Origin: an uncultured Clostridium sp.
GTDB taxonomy: Bacteria > Bacillota > Clostridia > Lachnospirales > Lachnospiraceae
NCBI GenBank assembly: GCA_947575275.1
Contig: CANPMS010000013.1
Span: forward strand, 1 to 48,647
Length of the DNA: 48,647 nt
Reading direction: 5' to 3'
Of this stretch, positions 1 to 7,134 are shown one piece after another. A program made the position numbers and the translations under genes. Under the pieces are notes generated by a model. The model saw nothing but the letters and a program-made list of their open reading frames with translations. It ran no database searches and had not been told where the DNA came from. Numbering within the stretch: the first letter of the stretch is position 1; every line of letters begins with the position of its first letter.

Positions 1-152
1 CCTCATTTCTTCGGGACAGCTTTAATAGATTATCACAATGCGCATAATCTGTCAACAACTTTTTTCGGACTTTTTTTCATTCCTTTTCTGTAAGAGTAAA
101 TGCTGATTCCTTAACCGCCGTTTTCAAAGTGGAAGTAAACTTTTCACTTCAG

Positions 153-566
153 CTATCGGTCTGGCATGATAGTAAATGTAAATTGCTTTTCTGGGACTTG
201 TTCTTTATCCAGAAAGAATCTCTGCAATTCATCAGCTGGAAACAATAATCCCTCACGTTCAATCGGTTCCTGTTGGTAAAGACAATTAAAAGAAATCTCG
301 TCCATGGATTCTTTTGCGTCCATAAAATATTGTTTTGAAAATCCATTAACGGAAAACATAAAGTTGCTTTCTCCGTCTTTGTTAAGTCCTGGAATTGCAA
401 TAAATCTTGCTCTTGGATTTCCTTCATATAATTGCTTTAGTTTTCCGATTGGGTCATGTACCGACCATCTTGTGGCTATGTAGAAGAGCCGTTCCTCCCT
501 TCCTGAATAATCTCAAAAAGAAAAGTCCGGCTTTCGTATGGCTCTGATTGACTTATCCAATCTTAT
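153..566 (-). pseudogene. Phage terminase large subunit fragment (TerL), broken
   Basis: Read on the minus strand, the region encodes a stretch with IATRWSVHDPIGKL followed by CLYQQEPIEREGLLFPADEL, which I recognise as the nuclease-side half of phage terminase large subunits. The part upstream of about position 500 (FLFEIIQEG) continues in another frame, so a frameshift lies near 495-510. There is no start codon, ATPase half or normal C-terminus; the frame stops at 153 after TIMPDR. The coding trace begins directly after the stop codon of the RNA ligase at 567, which suggests a deletion joined the two. TerL is the DNA-packaging motor of tailed phages, so this is the remains of a prophage rather than a working gene. 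Confidence 0.75.
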
Positions 567-1727
567 TTATTTGTAAAACAATTCAGAAAATCTTTCCGGC
601 TCATAATCTGGTATATATTTACAATATCTTTTGATAGACATTTCTTTCAAAATTTCCTCCCCAGTTTTTCCGCTATCTAAAGCCATGAACCCAATCGGCG
701 ACAGTCTATGAGCTTTAATAATAATTGCAACCGCCTTTCTGTCATGGGAATATTCCTCGTAAATCCTCTTTGTCATATCCGAAAATACTTTTGCCTGATA
801 TTCCAATTCGGAAATCTTGAAATCGTAATATTTAAAATAATGGGCAAAATTCGGAAAATCATTACATATATCCGAAATATCGATAACCTTATCCCGTATC
901 ATTCCAACTATGCGTTCTTTAGAAAAGTTGGAATTTGAAGACAATCGGTGCAGCATAAGATAATCCGGAGATTTTATTTTAATTCGATTCCAATTATCAT
1001 CAACTACAACAAATCCCTCTTTCTTTACTCCGCGAATTTTCCCATTTTCTGACTGATTAAGCTTAATAACTGCATCTATACAATCACCAAGGCTTCTTAA
1101 CGGATATTCCATAGGTTTTTCAATTCCTATTCCAAAATCTTTTTCTTCAATACCGGTTATATTATTCCTTGTTCCGATATGGTATAAATGCGGCTTATCG
1201 TATTTTACAACCACCTGTGTTTCTGGACTCACCAACTCAAATATCAATGTATAATCTTTTTTGATTATAGGCAGTCTTTCCCCCAAAATACCATAGTTAT
1301 CAGATTCTTTAATTACATCAAGAAATGTTTTCTGAGTCAAACCATTTGCTATTGCTTCCTTTGCATTGAGTGTAGAATTAGTTGAAAACCGCCATTCATC
1401 TGTTATAGGATTCCACCACATCTTTATAATAGAACCATCTACTTTATCCTGTACTCTCGCTGTATTCCAGTCAATTTTATCTGCATAGCTTTCATTATAA
1501 TTTCCAAATTTTCGGAATGGCCAGCAAACCACTTCCAAGGTTTCTGTATTTATAATGATTCCCCTTGCCTCTTGAACAATGGGGTTTGAAAAATCACTTT
1601 CAACTCCATAGTTAAAAATCGCATAAGGGAAGTCTTCTTTTATGCTTATTCCATATTCCTCTTTTAGAATACCTCTCCAATCCTCATACTCCGATATAAA
1701 ACAACATATCTTTGAATTTTTGTTCAC
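567..1727 (-). CDS. RNA ligase, T4 Rnl1-like nucleotidyltransferase
   Basis: A 386-residue ATP-dependent RNA ligase. The covalent nucleotidyltransferase motifs are in order: motif I KVDG with the candidate lysine at residue 95, preceded by EARGIIIN (53-60); a motif IIIa-like FELVSPE near 163-169; motif IV EGFVVVDD at 237-244; motif V RIKIKSPDY at 248-256. Such enzymes adenylylate a 5'-phosphate RNA end and seal it to a 3'-OH, typically to repair cleaved tRNA. The start is GTG, with TAAGGAG overlapping the stop codon of the kinase-HD gene 9 bp upstream, so the two are translationally coupled. The kinase-HD protein would prepare the ends this enzyme joins. No frameshift is seen. I am sure of the superfamily and less sure of the subgroup; the natural substrate is inferred. 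Confidence 0.85.
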   Translation of the reverse strand: MNKNSKICCFISEYEDWRGILKEEYGISIKEDFPYAIFNYGVESDFSNPIVQEARGIIINTETLEVVCWPFRKFGNYNESYADKIDWNTARVQDKVDGSIIKMWWNPITDEWRFSTNSTLNAKEAIANGLTQKTFLDVIKESDNYGILGERLPIIKKDYTLIFELVSPETQVVVKYDKPHLYHIGTRNNITGIEEKDFGIGIEKPMEYPLRSLGDCIDAVIKLNQSENGKIRGVKKEGFVVVDDNWNRIKIKSPDYLMLHRLSSNSNFSKERIVGMIRDKVIDISDICNDFPNFAHYFKYYDFKISELEYQAKVFSDMTKRIYEEYSHDRKAVAIIIKAHRLSPIGFMALDSGKTGEEILKEMSIKRYCKYIPDYEPERFSELFYK

Positions 1728-1736
1728 GTTTGCTCC

Positions 1737-2702
1737 TTAATGCGCATCTACGTCAGCTTTATGCAATAACATAATATCATCATACATGTCATCCCCAATT
1801 AATCTTTTGTCACGTTCCATAGCTTTTTTTGATTGTTCCCATGCTATAAGCGGGCGCATATGCCAATTAACAAGAACCGCAGAACGTAAAGCATGTTCGG
1901 TTCCTAACCAATTCCCATTTGCACGGTCGTTATTCATAAGCGAAAGAATTACATATGCTCCCCAGTTTTCATGTCCATAATAATGTGCTTCATCTGTTTT
2001 ATTTCCTTTTGCGTCAATAAATGTTTTTGTAAAATATTTCCCAATGTCATGTGTTGCTATTGCATCTGACATTGCTAGTTGTCTATCTCTTGATCTTGTT
2101 TCTCCCCAAGATAATACTCCCGAAAAAATTTTATAAGCTTTCGCCATATGTTCTTCTAGAGTCAATGTATGGTGACTGTTTTCCTGATCGAACTGAATAA
2201 CACTACCATCCTCATATCTCTTACATGGATTCAACATATCCTCTGGATATGATTTATCAAATTCCACAATTTCTATGTCATCCCATCCCTCATAATAATA
2301 TGGGCATTGAAATCGCTTAAGCATCTTATCAAAAACAGTGTCGGGAACTTTTCTATCCCTATTCTGATTTCTCTCTTTGCAAATCTCAAGAGGAGTCACA
2401 AATAATACGCACTTCATATGACACCTATATTTCTTTATTTCACTCAAAAACGCCATCCTACGTTTCATGCTCATATTTGTAGCGTCATATACGCATGAAA
2501 TTCCATTTCCCAAATCTGATTTGATTCTTCTATGAAGAACACTAAACACCTTCTCGTTATTGTTTTGAGAATCTATATCCCCAGTTAATTCCTCTCTGAT
2601 TTCATCAGAGGAATGAATATGGTATCCCTGTTTCTCTAATTCATGTGCATATGTACTTTTCCCACTTGCAGGAAGACCAACAAGCATAATAAGCTCTAAC
2701 AT
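1737..2702 (-). CDS. Polynucleotide 5'-kinase fused to HD phosphoesterase
   Basis: A 321-residue end-healing enzyme. Residues 1-155 form a P-loop polynucleotide kinase domain: Walker A GLPASGKST (9-17), SSDEIREEL (31-39), YDATN (72-76) and a basic lid RNQNRDRKVPD (111-121). Residues about 175-321 form an HD domain with HHTLTLEEHM, HDIGK (218-222), HYYGHE (240-245) and NWH (279-281). The kinase phosphorylates 5'-OH ends. HD domains fused to such kinases (Runella HD-Pnk) remove 2',3'-cyclic or 3' phosphates; here the order is kinase first, HD second. I chose ATG at 2702 because AAGGAGTG lies just upstream, overlapping the previous stop; an in-frame start at 2726 is possible. It is coupled to the RNA ligase downstream. 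The domain calls are firm; the phosphatase activity is inferred. Confidence 0.87.
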   Translation of the reverse strand: MLELIMLVGLPASGKSTYAHELEKQGYHIHSSDEIREELTGDIDSQNNNEKVFSVLHRRIKSDLGNGISCVYDATNMSMKRRMAFLSEIKKYRCHMKCVLFVTPLEICKERNQNRDRKVPDTVFDKMLKRFQCPYYYEGWDDIEIVEFDKSYPEDMLNPCKRYEDGSVIQFDQENSHHTLTLEEHMAKAYKIFSGVLSWGETRSRDRQLAMSDAIATHDIGKYFTKTFIDAKGNKTDEAHYYGHENWGAYVILSLMNNDRANGNWLGTEHALRSAVLVNWHMRPLIAWEQSKKAMERDKRLIGDDMYDDIMLLHKADVDAH

Positions 2703-2715
2703 AATACCACTCCTT

Positions 2716-2904
2716 TTACTCAGCATTTACTAAAAATTCTTTTCCGCAATAAGGGCATACCACCCACATAGACAAGTCAGGAAATATCTTTGTATCCGCA
2801 ATGCCGTCCCAACCAAGCTTTAGTGGGTTCATGCACTTTGAAAAATCATCCTGTTTCATAGCATTGTGGAAGCGGAAGATATACCTGATTAATTCGCCCA
2901 TCAT
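2716..2904 (-). CDS. Small protein with CPYCG zinc-ribbon-like knuckle
   Basis: A 62-codon frame ending in WVVCPYCGKEFLVNAE. The single CxxC knuckle near residues 50-53 looks like half of a zinc ribbon; a second C pair is absent, though another Cys occurs near residue 24. Its TAA overlaps the ribosome binding site of the kinase-HD gene, so it probably heads or belongs to that operon. No good ribosome binding site precedes ATG 2904. An internal ATG at 2859 overlaps the stop of the upstream frame (ATGAAACAGGATGA), so the true product may be about 47 residues. I do not recognise the family. Confidence 0.45.
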   Translation of the reverse strand: MMGELIRYIFRFHNAMKQDDFSKCMNPLKLGWDGIADTKIFPDLSMWVVCPYCGKEFLVNAE

Positions 2905-3007
2905 ATTCTATATATATTTGTTCCAATTTCTTTTTCCTGCTATCAGCAAAAACACATTCCTTACTTAAACTTTTTAATTCTTCACATTTATCTCTATTTT
3001 GATTCAC
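2846..3007 (-). CDS. 3' end of an unknown operon gene, cut by IS remnant
   Basis: An open minus-strand frame of about 53 codons (from GTG 3007 to TGA 2846) reads as a charged, protein-like sequence with KKKLEQIYIEYDGR and ends QVYLPLPQCYETG. It overlaps the first part of the CPYCG gene in a different frame, and its stop overlaps the internal ATG at 2859. No ribosome binding site precedes GTG 3007 and the frame runs on upstream into the IS3 remnant, so it may be the surviving 3' end of a longer gene. Function unknown. The alternative is that it is noncoding. Confidence 0.3.
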   Translation of the reverse strand: MNQNRDKCEELKSLSKECVFADSRKKKLEQIYIEYDGRINQVYLPLPQCYETG

Positions 3008-3009
3008 TT

Positions 3010-3238
3010 CATACGGACTCTGAACCTGGAGACTTTACTAACCACCTAAAACATCAGTTCTCCCATAAGGTGATCGCATGGCATCTCTCTGCCAAACCGG
3101 ACGTGGAGCTTGTCATGGTCGCTTTTAAAAAAGCATATTTAAGGCTTTCCGTGTTTTCCTACATTGAGGGGTACTATAACTCAAAGCGTCCACACAGCTT
3201 ACTGGGTTAATTGTGTCTACTTACTTGACTACACTTCA
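3010..3238 (+). mobile_element. IS3-family remnant: transposase 3' end and terminal repeat
   Basis: Plus-strand translation gives FSHKVIAWHLSAKPDVEL and then, after an internal deletion, YIEGYYNSKRPHSLLG with TAA at 3208. These are segments of the DDE integrase core and the C-terminal YNxxRPHSxLG signature of IS3-family OrfB. Immediately after the stop, 3211-3238 reads TTGTGTCTACTTACTTGACT and on, which resembles an IS3 terminal inverted repeat. The catalytic middle is missing, so the element is dead. It separates the RNA-repair operon from the tRNA-Thr. Confidence 0.75.
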
Positions 3239-3484
3239 AAGCGAATTTATCAAACAATGCGTGAATGAAAAATTAAACCAGCAGCAACACGGTGGCGAGG
3301 GCTCCTGATTTTCTGCCTTGGAAAGAAAAACAAAAAAGAACCAATCCTTAATCTATTAGGATCGATCCTTATTTTTTTGAAAGACCCTACGCACGAAGTC
3401 CTCTTTCCTGTATAATTAAAAAATAAGCTTGATTACCTTTTGATCTTACATATCATAAACTCCCGCAGAACCAAGGGTCTTCAA
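3211..3484. other. Intergenic stretch between IS remnant and tRNA-Thr
   Basis: No convincing gene is present. Apart from the IS end at 3211-3238, the only structure I see is ATCCT...AGGAT followed by a T-run near 3340-3380, which could be a weak plus-strand terminator. Confidence 0.4.
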
Positions 3485-3557
3485 AGCTGCTGACGGGAAT
3501 CGGACCCGTGACCTCCGCACTACCAATGCGACGCTCTACCGACTGAGCCACAGCAGC
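3485..3557 (-). tRNA. tRNA-Thr (anticodon GGT)
   Basis: A 73-nt cloverleaf on the minus strand. The acceptor is GCTGCTG paired with CAGCAGC, the D arm is GCTC..GAGC, and the anticodon stem TCGCA/TGCGG has loop TTGGTAG, so the anticodon is GGT (Thr, reads ACC/ACU). The T arm contains GGTCCGATTCC. The discriminator is T and no CCA is encoded. Confidence 0.93.
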
Positions 3558-3724
3558 ATCTTCAATTAATAACCTTATTCACGAATGGCAAGGTTTATTT
3601 ATGGTATCATGGATTTTATGGTTTGTCAATCTGATTCTCTAAAAATCCGTCCTAATTTCCGTTTTTACAGAACCTGACAAATCCCTCCGGCATAAGGTAA
3701 AGTAAAAAAATGACGAGGAAAACT

Positions 3725-4846
3725 ATGGCTGTAAATGATACACACTACAATGGAACCCCCGACATGAATCAGGCAAACAACAGGAACGAAAGGAGTAATT
3801 GCACAAACAGGAACGGAAATCAGATTCAGATGCCAATCGCTGCCGACATTTCCGTACTGTCAGAAGAAGGGGGCGAAGCCGTTATCCCGCTTCCCAATCC
3901 CGGCGAAGGCGGTCCTGTTTATCCTGGCAACGGGGGCGCTAATACCCCTGTTATCCCGCTTCCCAATCCCGGCGAAGGCGGCCCTGTTTATCCTGGCAAC
4001 GGGGGCGCTAATACCCCTGTTATCCCGCTTCCCAATCCTGGTGAAGGCGGCCCTGTTTATCCTGGTAACGGAGACGCTAATACCCCTGTTATCCCGCTTC
4101 CCAATCCTGGTGAAGGCGGCCCCGTTTATCCCGGTAATGGAGGGATGGGCTGCACTATCTGTCCCATACTTCCCAGCCTTCCCAATATTAATCCACAATA
4201 TTTTGGGCAGGTTCGATTCCTGAATGCAGCTAGTGATGAATCTACATTCAATATTTCCATAGACGAAACCATCTATGCCCTTAACTCCCGTTTCGGAACC
4301 ATTACAAATTACGATTGGGTATCTGATGGATTCCATACTGTAACGGTTCGCCGCGGCTCCAGCTCTCGTTATATTGTGCTGCAGCAGACTTTCCCGTTTG
4401 TAGCAGGCCAGAAAGTTACCATGGTGCTGACTGACTCCGCCAACGGGGGGCTTGAGATGATCCGCGTTGTAGATACCGGCTGCACCAACCTGCCTGCCAA
4501 TACCGGCTGCTATCGGTTCGGTAACATGGCATATAGTGGTTCCCACTTCGATCTGCTCCTCTACGGCGGAGAGACAGTGTTCCGCAATGTCGGCTTCCAA
4601 ACTGTTACCTCCTACAAACAGGCCGTAGCGGGAACCTACCAGTTCTATGTGACTAATTCCAATAGCTATACATTCCTGAGGGAGATTCCCATCATTGTCA
4701 TTGGCGCGATTGGAACCACCACGAACAATCAGGAGCCTCTTTTGTCACTGCAAACAGATATTAGCGCTGGAAAGAATTATACCTCCTATATCATCGGAAA
4801 CACCTGGTCAGATATAGGTCTTCGCATGATTACGGTGGAGGACTGA
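3725..4846 (+). CDS. DUF4397 protein with proline/glycine-rich repeat region
   Basis: A protein of about 373 residues. The first 50 residues are polar and Asn-rich. Next come four near-identical 23-residue repeats of the type VIPLPNPGEGGPVYPGNGG, then about 230 residues resembling tandem DUF4397 beta-sandwich domains (start VRFLNAASDESTFNISID, later FDLLLYGGETVFRNV). There is no obvious signal peptide, membrane segment or sorting motif. DUF4397 proteins are often cell-surface or spore-associated, but the role is not established. I prefer ATG 3725, preceded by GAGGA at good spacing, over ATG 3710. It is a single gene between tRNA-Thr and the convergent lactate dehydrogenase. The repeats would form an extended stalk; that is inference. 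Confidence 0.75.
   Translation: MAVNDTHYNGTPDMNQANNRNERSNCTNRNGNQIQMPIAADISVLSEEGGEAVIPLPNPGEGGPVYPGNGGANTPVIPLPNPGEGGPVYPGNGGANTPVIPLPNPGEGGPVYPGNGDANTPVIPLPNPGEGGPVYPGNGGMGCTICPILPSLPNINPQYFGQVRFLNAASDESTFNISIDETIYALNSRFGTITNYDWVSDGFHTVTVRRGSSSRYIVLQQTFPFVAGQKVTMVLTDSANGGLEMIRVVDTGCTNLPANTGCYRFGNMAYSGSHFDLLLYGGETVFRNVGFQTVTSYKQAVAGTYQFYVTNSNSYTFLREIPIIVIGAIGTTTNNQEPLLSLQTDISAGKNYTSYIIGNTWSDIGLRMITVED
3881..4144 (+). repeat. Four tandem 69-bp coding repeats
   Basis: Units begin at 3881, 3950, 4019 and 4088, each starting GTTATCCCGCTTCCCAATCC; the fourth is incomplete at its end. They stay in frame (23 codons) and differ by a few synonymous changes plus one Gly to Asp change, as expected for a repeat that expands and contracts by slippage or recombination. 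Confidence 0.9.
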
Positions 4847-4889
4847 CGGTCATCTGACCGCGGATTTTAACTTTAATGAAACAGCATGC

Positions 4890-5834
4890 CTACAACCCCT
4901 GATAGCTCTCTCTCAAAATTCGGCAGGAGGTTGCGAACTGTTCCAGCTCATCTTCTGACAAATTCAGGCTCAGCACACTCTGAACACCGTTCTGGTTTAT
5001 AATACATGGAACTCCGGCAAATACTCCGGTTTCCCCATATTCTCCGCACAACAGTGCGGATACAGTGAGCACGCTGTTCTCATTACCCAGAATTGCTCTG
5101 GTAATCCGGGTCATGGCCATGCCAATTCCATAATAGGTTGCACGCTTTGCCTCAATAATGCGATACGCTGCACCTTTTACCTCCTCGGAAATCCGATTCA
5201 GTTCTTCCATCTGAATCGGATTTCCATCTTCCTCCGCCAGATCGCGTATCGGACGGGTGGCAAGCATTGCCTGGCTCCACGGCACAAATTCACTGTCGCC
5301 GTGCTCTCCCATGACATAAGCATGAATATTACGCGGATCCACGCAAAGGTACTCCCCTAAAAGATACCGCAGCCTTGCAGTGTCCAGAGCAGTTCCGGTT
5401 CCCAACACTCTTTTTGCATTGAAACCTGACAGCTCATAAGTGATTCGTGTCATCACATCCACCGGGTTTGTTGCCACAAGGAATAACCCATTAAACCCTG
5501 ATCCAGTCACAGGTCCTATAATGGAGCGAAATACCTCCTTATTACGTTTTAACAAATCCAGTCTGCTCTCCCCGGGCTTTTGCGCCACCCCTGCGCAGAT
5601 TGCCACCACATCAGCATCCCTGCAGTCAGAGTAATCACCTGCATAAATTTTCATGTTGGAACCAGAAAAGGCAAGTCCATGATTTAAATCCATAGCCTCA
5701 CCCTCCGCACGCTTTTTATCAACATCAATCAAAACCAGCTCATCACATACATTCTGGTTCAACATGCTGTATGCGTAACTCATACCAACCATCCCGGTTC
5801 CAATCAACACTACTTTTCTCGCATCAATTCTCAT
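4890..5834 (-). CDS. ldh: L-lactate dehydrogenase
   Basis: A 314-residue NAD-dependent L-lactate dehydrogenase that interconverts pyruvate and L-lactate in the cytoplasm. The N-terminal Rossmann motif is GTGMVGMSYAY, the active-site loop AQKPGESRLDLL has Gln at the substrate-specificity position (lactate rather than malate type) and the catalytic Arg, LDTARLR carries the substrate-binding Arg, and GEHGDSEFV carries the catalytic His. I start at ATG 5834, which has AAGGAG upstream; a longer frame starts at 5861 but has no ribosome binding site. It is monocistronic, with a TATAAT about 20 bp upstream of 5861 and a poor -35. It is convergent with the DUF4397 gene. Confidence 0.93.
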   Translation of the reverse strand: MRIDARKVVLIGTGMVGMSYAYSMLNQNVCDELVLIDVDKKRAEGEAMDLNHGLAFSGSNMKIYAGDYSDCRDADVVAICAGVAQKPGESRLDLLKRNKEVFRSIIGPVTGSGFNGLFLVATNPVDVMTRITYELSGFNAKRVLGTGTALDTARLRYLLGEYLCVDPRNIHAYVMGEHGDSEFVPWSQAMLATRPIRDLAEEDGNPIQMEELNRISEEVKGAAYRIIEAKRATYYGIGMAMTRITRAILGNENSVLTVSALLCGEYGETGVFAGVPCIINQNGVQSVLSLNLSEDELEQFATSCRILRESYQGL

Positions 5835-5944
5835 AGCTACATCTCCTTTTCCTGTTTCCATTATATCCAGAAGGATACGTTTCTACTACAAGCGCCTTCC
5901 TGTTTACAGCTTATGCACCTGGCAAACTCCATAGATTTACTTTC

Positions 5945-6691
5945 TTATAATGAATCCATCCTCTGCCGCACAATCTCAAAGGCGATCACACCGGCGGCCA
6001 CAGACGCATTAAGGGAGTCAATATCACCTTTCATAGGGATCGATGCAATCATATCACATTTTTCCCGAATCAGCTTTCCTACTCCACTCCCTTCGTTTCC
6101 AATCACAAGACCAATCGATCCTTTCAGGTTCAGGTGATACATAACTTCACCTCCCATGTCAGCACAGACAAACCACAGACCACGCTTTTTCAAATCCTCA
6201 ATACAGGAGACAAGATTCGTCACCTTCGCCACCGGCGTATAATTAAGCGCCCCTGCGGAAGTCCTCGCTACTGTTGCCGTCAGCCCGGCAGCACGGTGTT
6301 TCGGGATAATTACCCCGTGTGCTCCCGCCAGATTTGCAGTTCGGATAATCGCCCCCAAATTGTGGGGATCCTCGATTCCATCCAAAATAAAAATAAACGG
6401 CGGCTCCCCTTTCTCCTTTGCCGCCTGCAAAATATCCTCCACTTCCGCATACTGGTACGCAGCAGCATGAGCGATTACCCCCTGGTGCCTGCCGGTCGCT
6501 GATATTTGATCCAAACGCTCCTTTGGAACGTAAGTGACAATAGTATTATGCTTTCTGGCCTCTTTTGTAATCGTTTGTATGGTTCCCTCCCGCAAGCCGT
6601 CCTGAACAAGCAGCTTATCGACAGGCTTTCCTGAACGGAACGCTTCCAGCACAGCGTTCCGCCCTTCTATAGTCAGTTTCTCATATCTCAT
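5945..6691 (-). CDS. rlmB: 23S rRNA (guanosine-2'-O-)-methyltransferase RlmB
   Basis: A 248-residue SpoU/TrmH-family methyltransferase that uses S-adenosylmethionine to methylate a 23S rRNA guanosine ribose. An N-terminal RNA-binding domain (EGRNAVLEAF near residue 9) is followed by the knotted SPOUT domain with DGIEDPHNLGAIIRTA, VIGNEGSGV and IPMKGDIDSLNASVAAGV, the three family motifs. Its ATG overlaps the mini-RNase III stop codon by 4 bp. It is the last gene of the lipid kinase-ispF-cysS-mrnC-rlmB operon; the pairing of mrnC with rlmB is widespread in Firmicutes. Nothing unusual is seen. Confidence 0.93.
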   Translation of the reverse strand: MRYEKLTIEGRNAVLEAFRSGKPVDKLLVQDGLREGTIQTITKEARKHNTIVTYVPKERLDQISATGRHQGVIAHAAAYQYAEVEDILQAAKEKGEPPFIFILDGIEDPHNLGAIIRTANLAGAHGVIIPKHRAAGLTATVARTSAGALNYTPVAKVTNLVSCIEDLKKRGLWFVCADMGGEVMYHLNLKGSIGLVIGNEGSGVGKLIREKCDMIASIPMKGDIDSLNASVAAGVIAFEIVRQRMDSL

Positions 6692-7134
6692 GAAAATTCT
6701 CCAATCTTTTCAAGACCATCATGTATTAGGGTGAGCAGACGCTCATAGCGGGATTGCAGATATAAATACCCAATCAGAGCCTCAAAACCCGTCGCCATGC
6801 GATAATCAATCATAGTCGCATGTTTCGCCATGGTCGCCGACCTGGCATTGCGCCCGCGCTTGTAAACTGCCAGCTCCTCCTCAGTCAGCTCTTCCTGCAA
6901 AACCTTAATCATATTAGCCTGGCTCTCTGCCTTCACCAGAGAAGCGCTTTTTTTGTGCATTTTATTCACCTGCATACTACCGCGGTTAATGACCTTCGTC
7001 CTGATTAATACCTCGTACACAGCATCTCCTATATAGGCAAGTACCAGAGGAGAATAGGTACAAACATTCACCGGCTGAAGCTTGAGCGCTTCTGCCATCA
7101 AGTCGTCCAGTCTGCCGCTTACGCCCGTTTCCAT
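6688..7134 (-). CDS. mrnC: Mini-ribonuclease III
   Basis: A 148-residue protein made of a single RNase III catalytic domain without the double-stranded RNA-binding domain, typical of Mini-III. The family sequence SPLVLAYIGDAVYEVLIRTK, containing the metal-binding Asp, lies near residues 28-47, and FEALIGYLYL near 118-127 carries the second acidic site. Mini-III matures 23S rRNA ends in Firmicutes. The start overlaps the end of cysS by 16 bp, and the stop overlaps the rlmB start (ATGA), so it is tightly coupled to both neighbours. Confidence 0.92.
   Translation of the reverse strand: METGVSGRLDDLMAEALKLQPVNVCTYSPLVLAYIGDAVYEVLIRTKVINRGSMQVNKMHKKSASLVKAESQANMIKVLQEELTEEELAVYKRGRNARSATMAKHATMIDYRMATGFEALIGYLYLQSRYERLLTLIHDGLEKIGEFS

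Noticed and set aside
1..3240. Anticodon nuclease or toxin partner for the RNA-repair genes
   Set aside because: No PrrC-like, PIN, HEPN or similar protein could be found in any frame around the cassette.
3881..4144. Repeat array as possible CRISPR
   Set aside because: Units are contiguous, without spacers, and stay in frame within a gene. The same holds for 16491-16652.
3860..4600. Long minus-strand open frame opposite the DUF4397 gene
   Set aside because: It mirrors the 69-bp repeats of the plus-strand gene and has no family features; a shadow frame.
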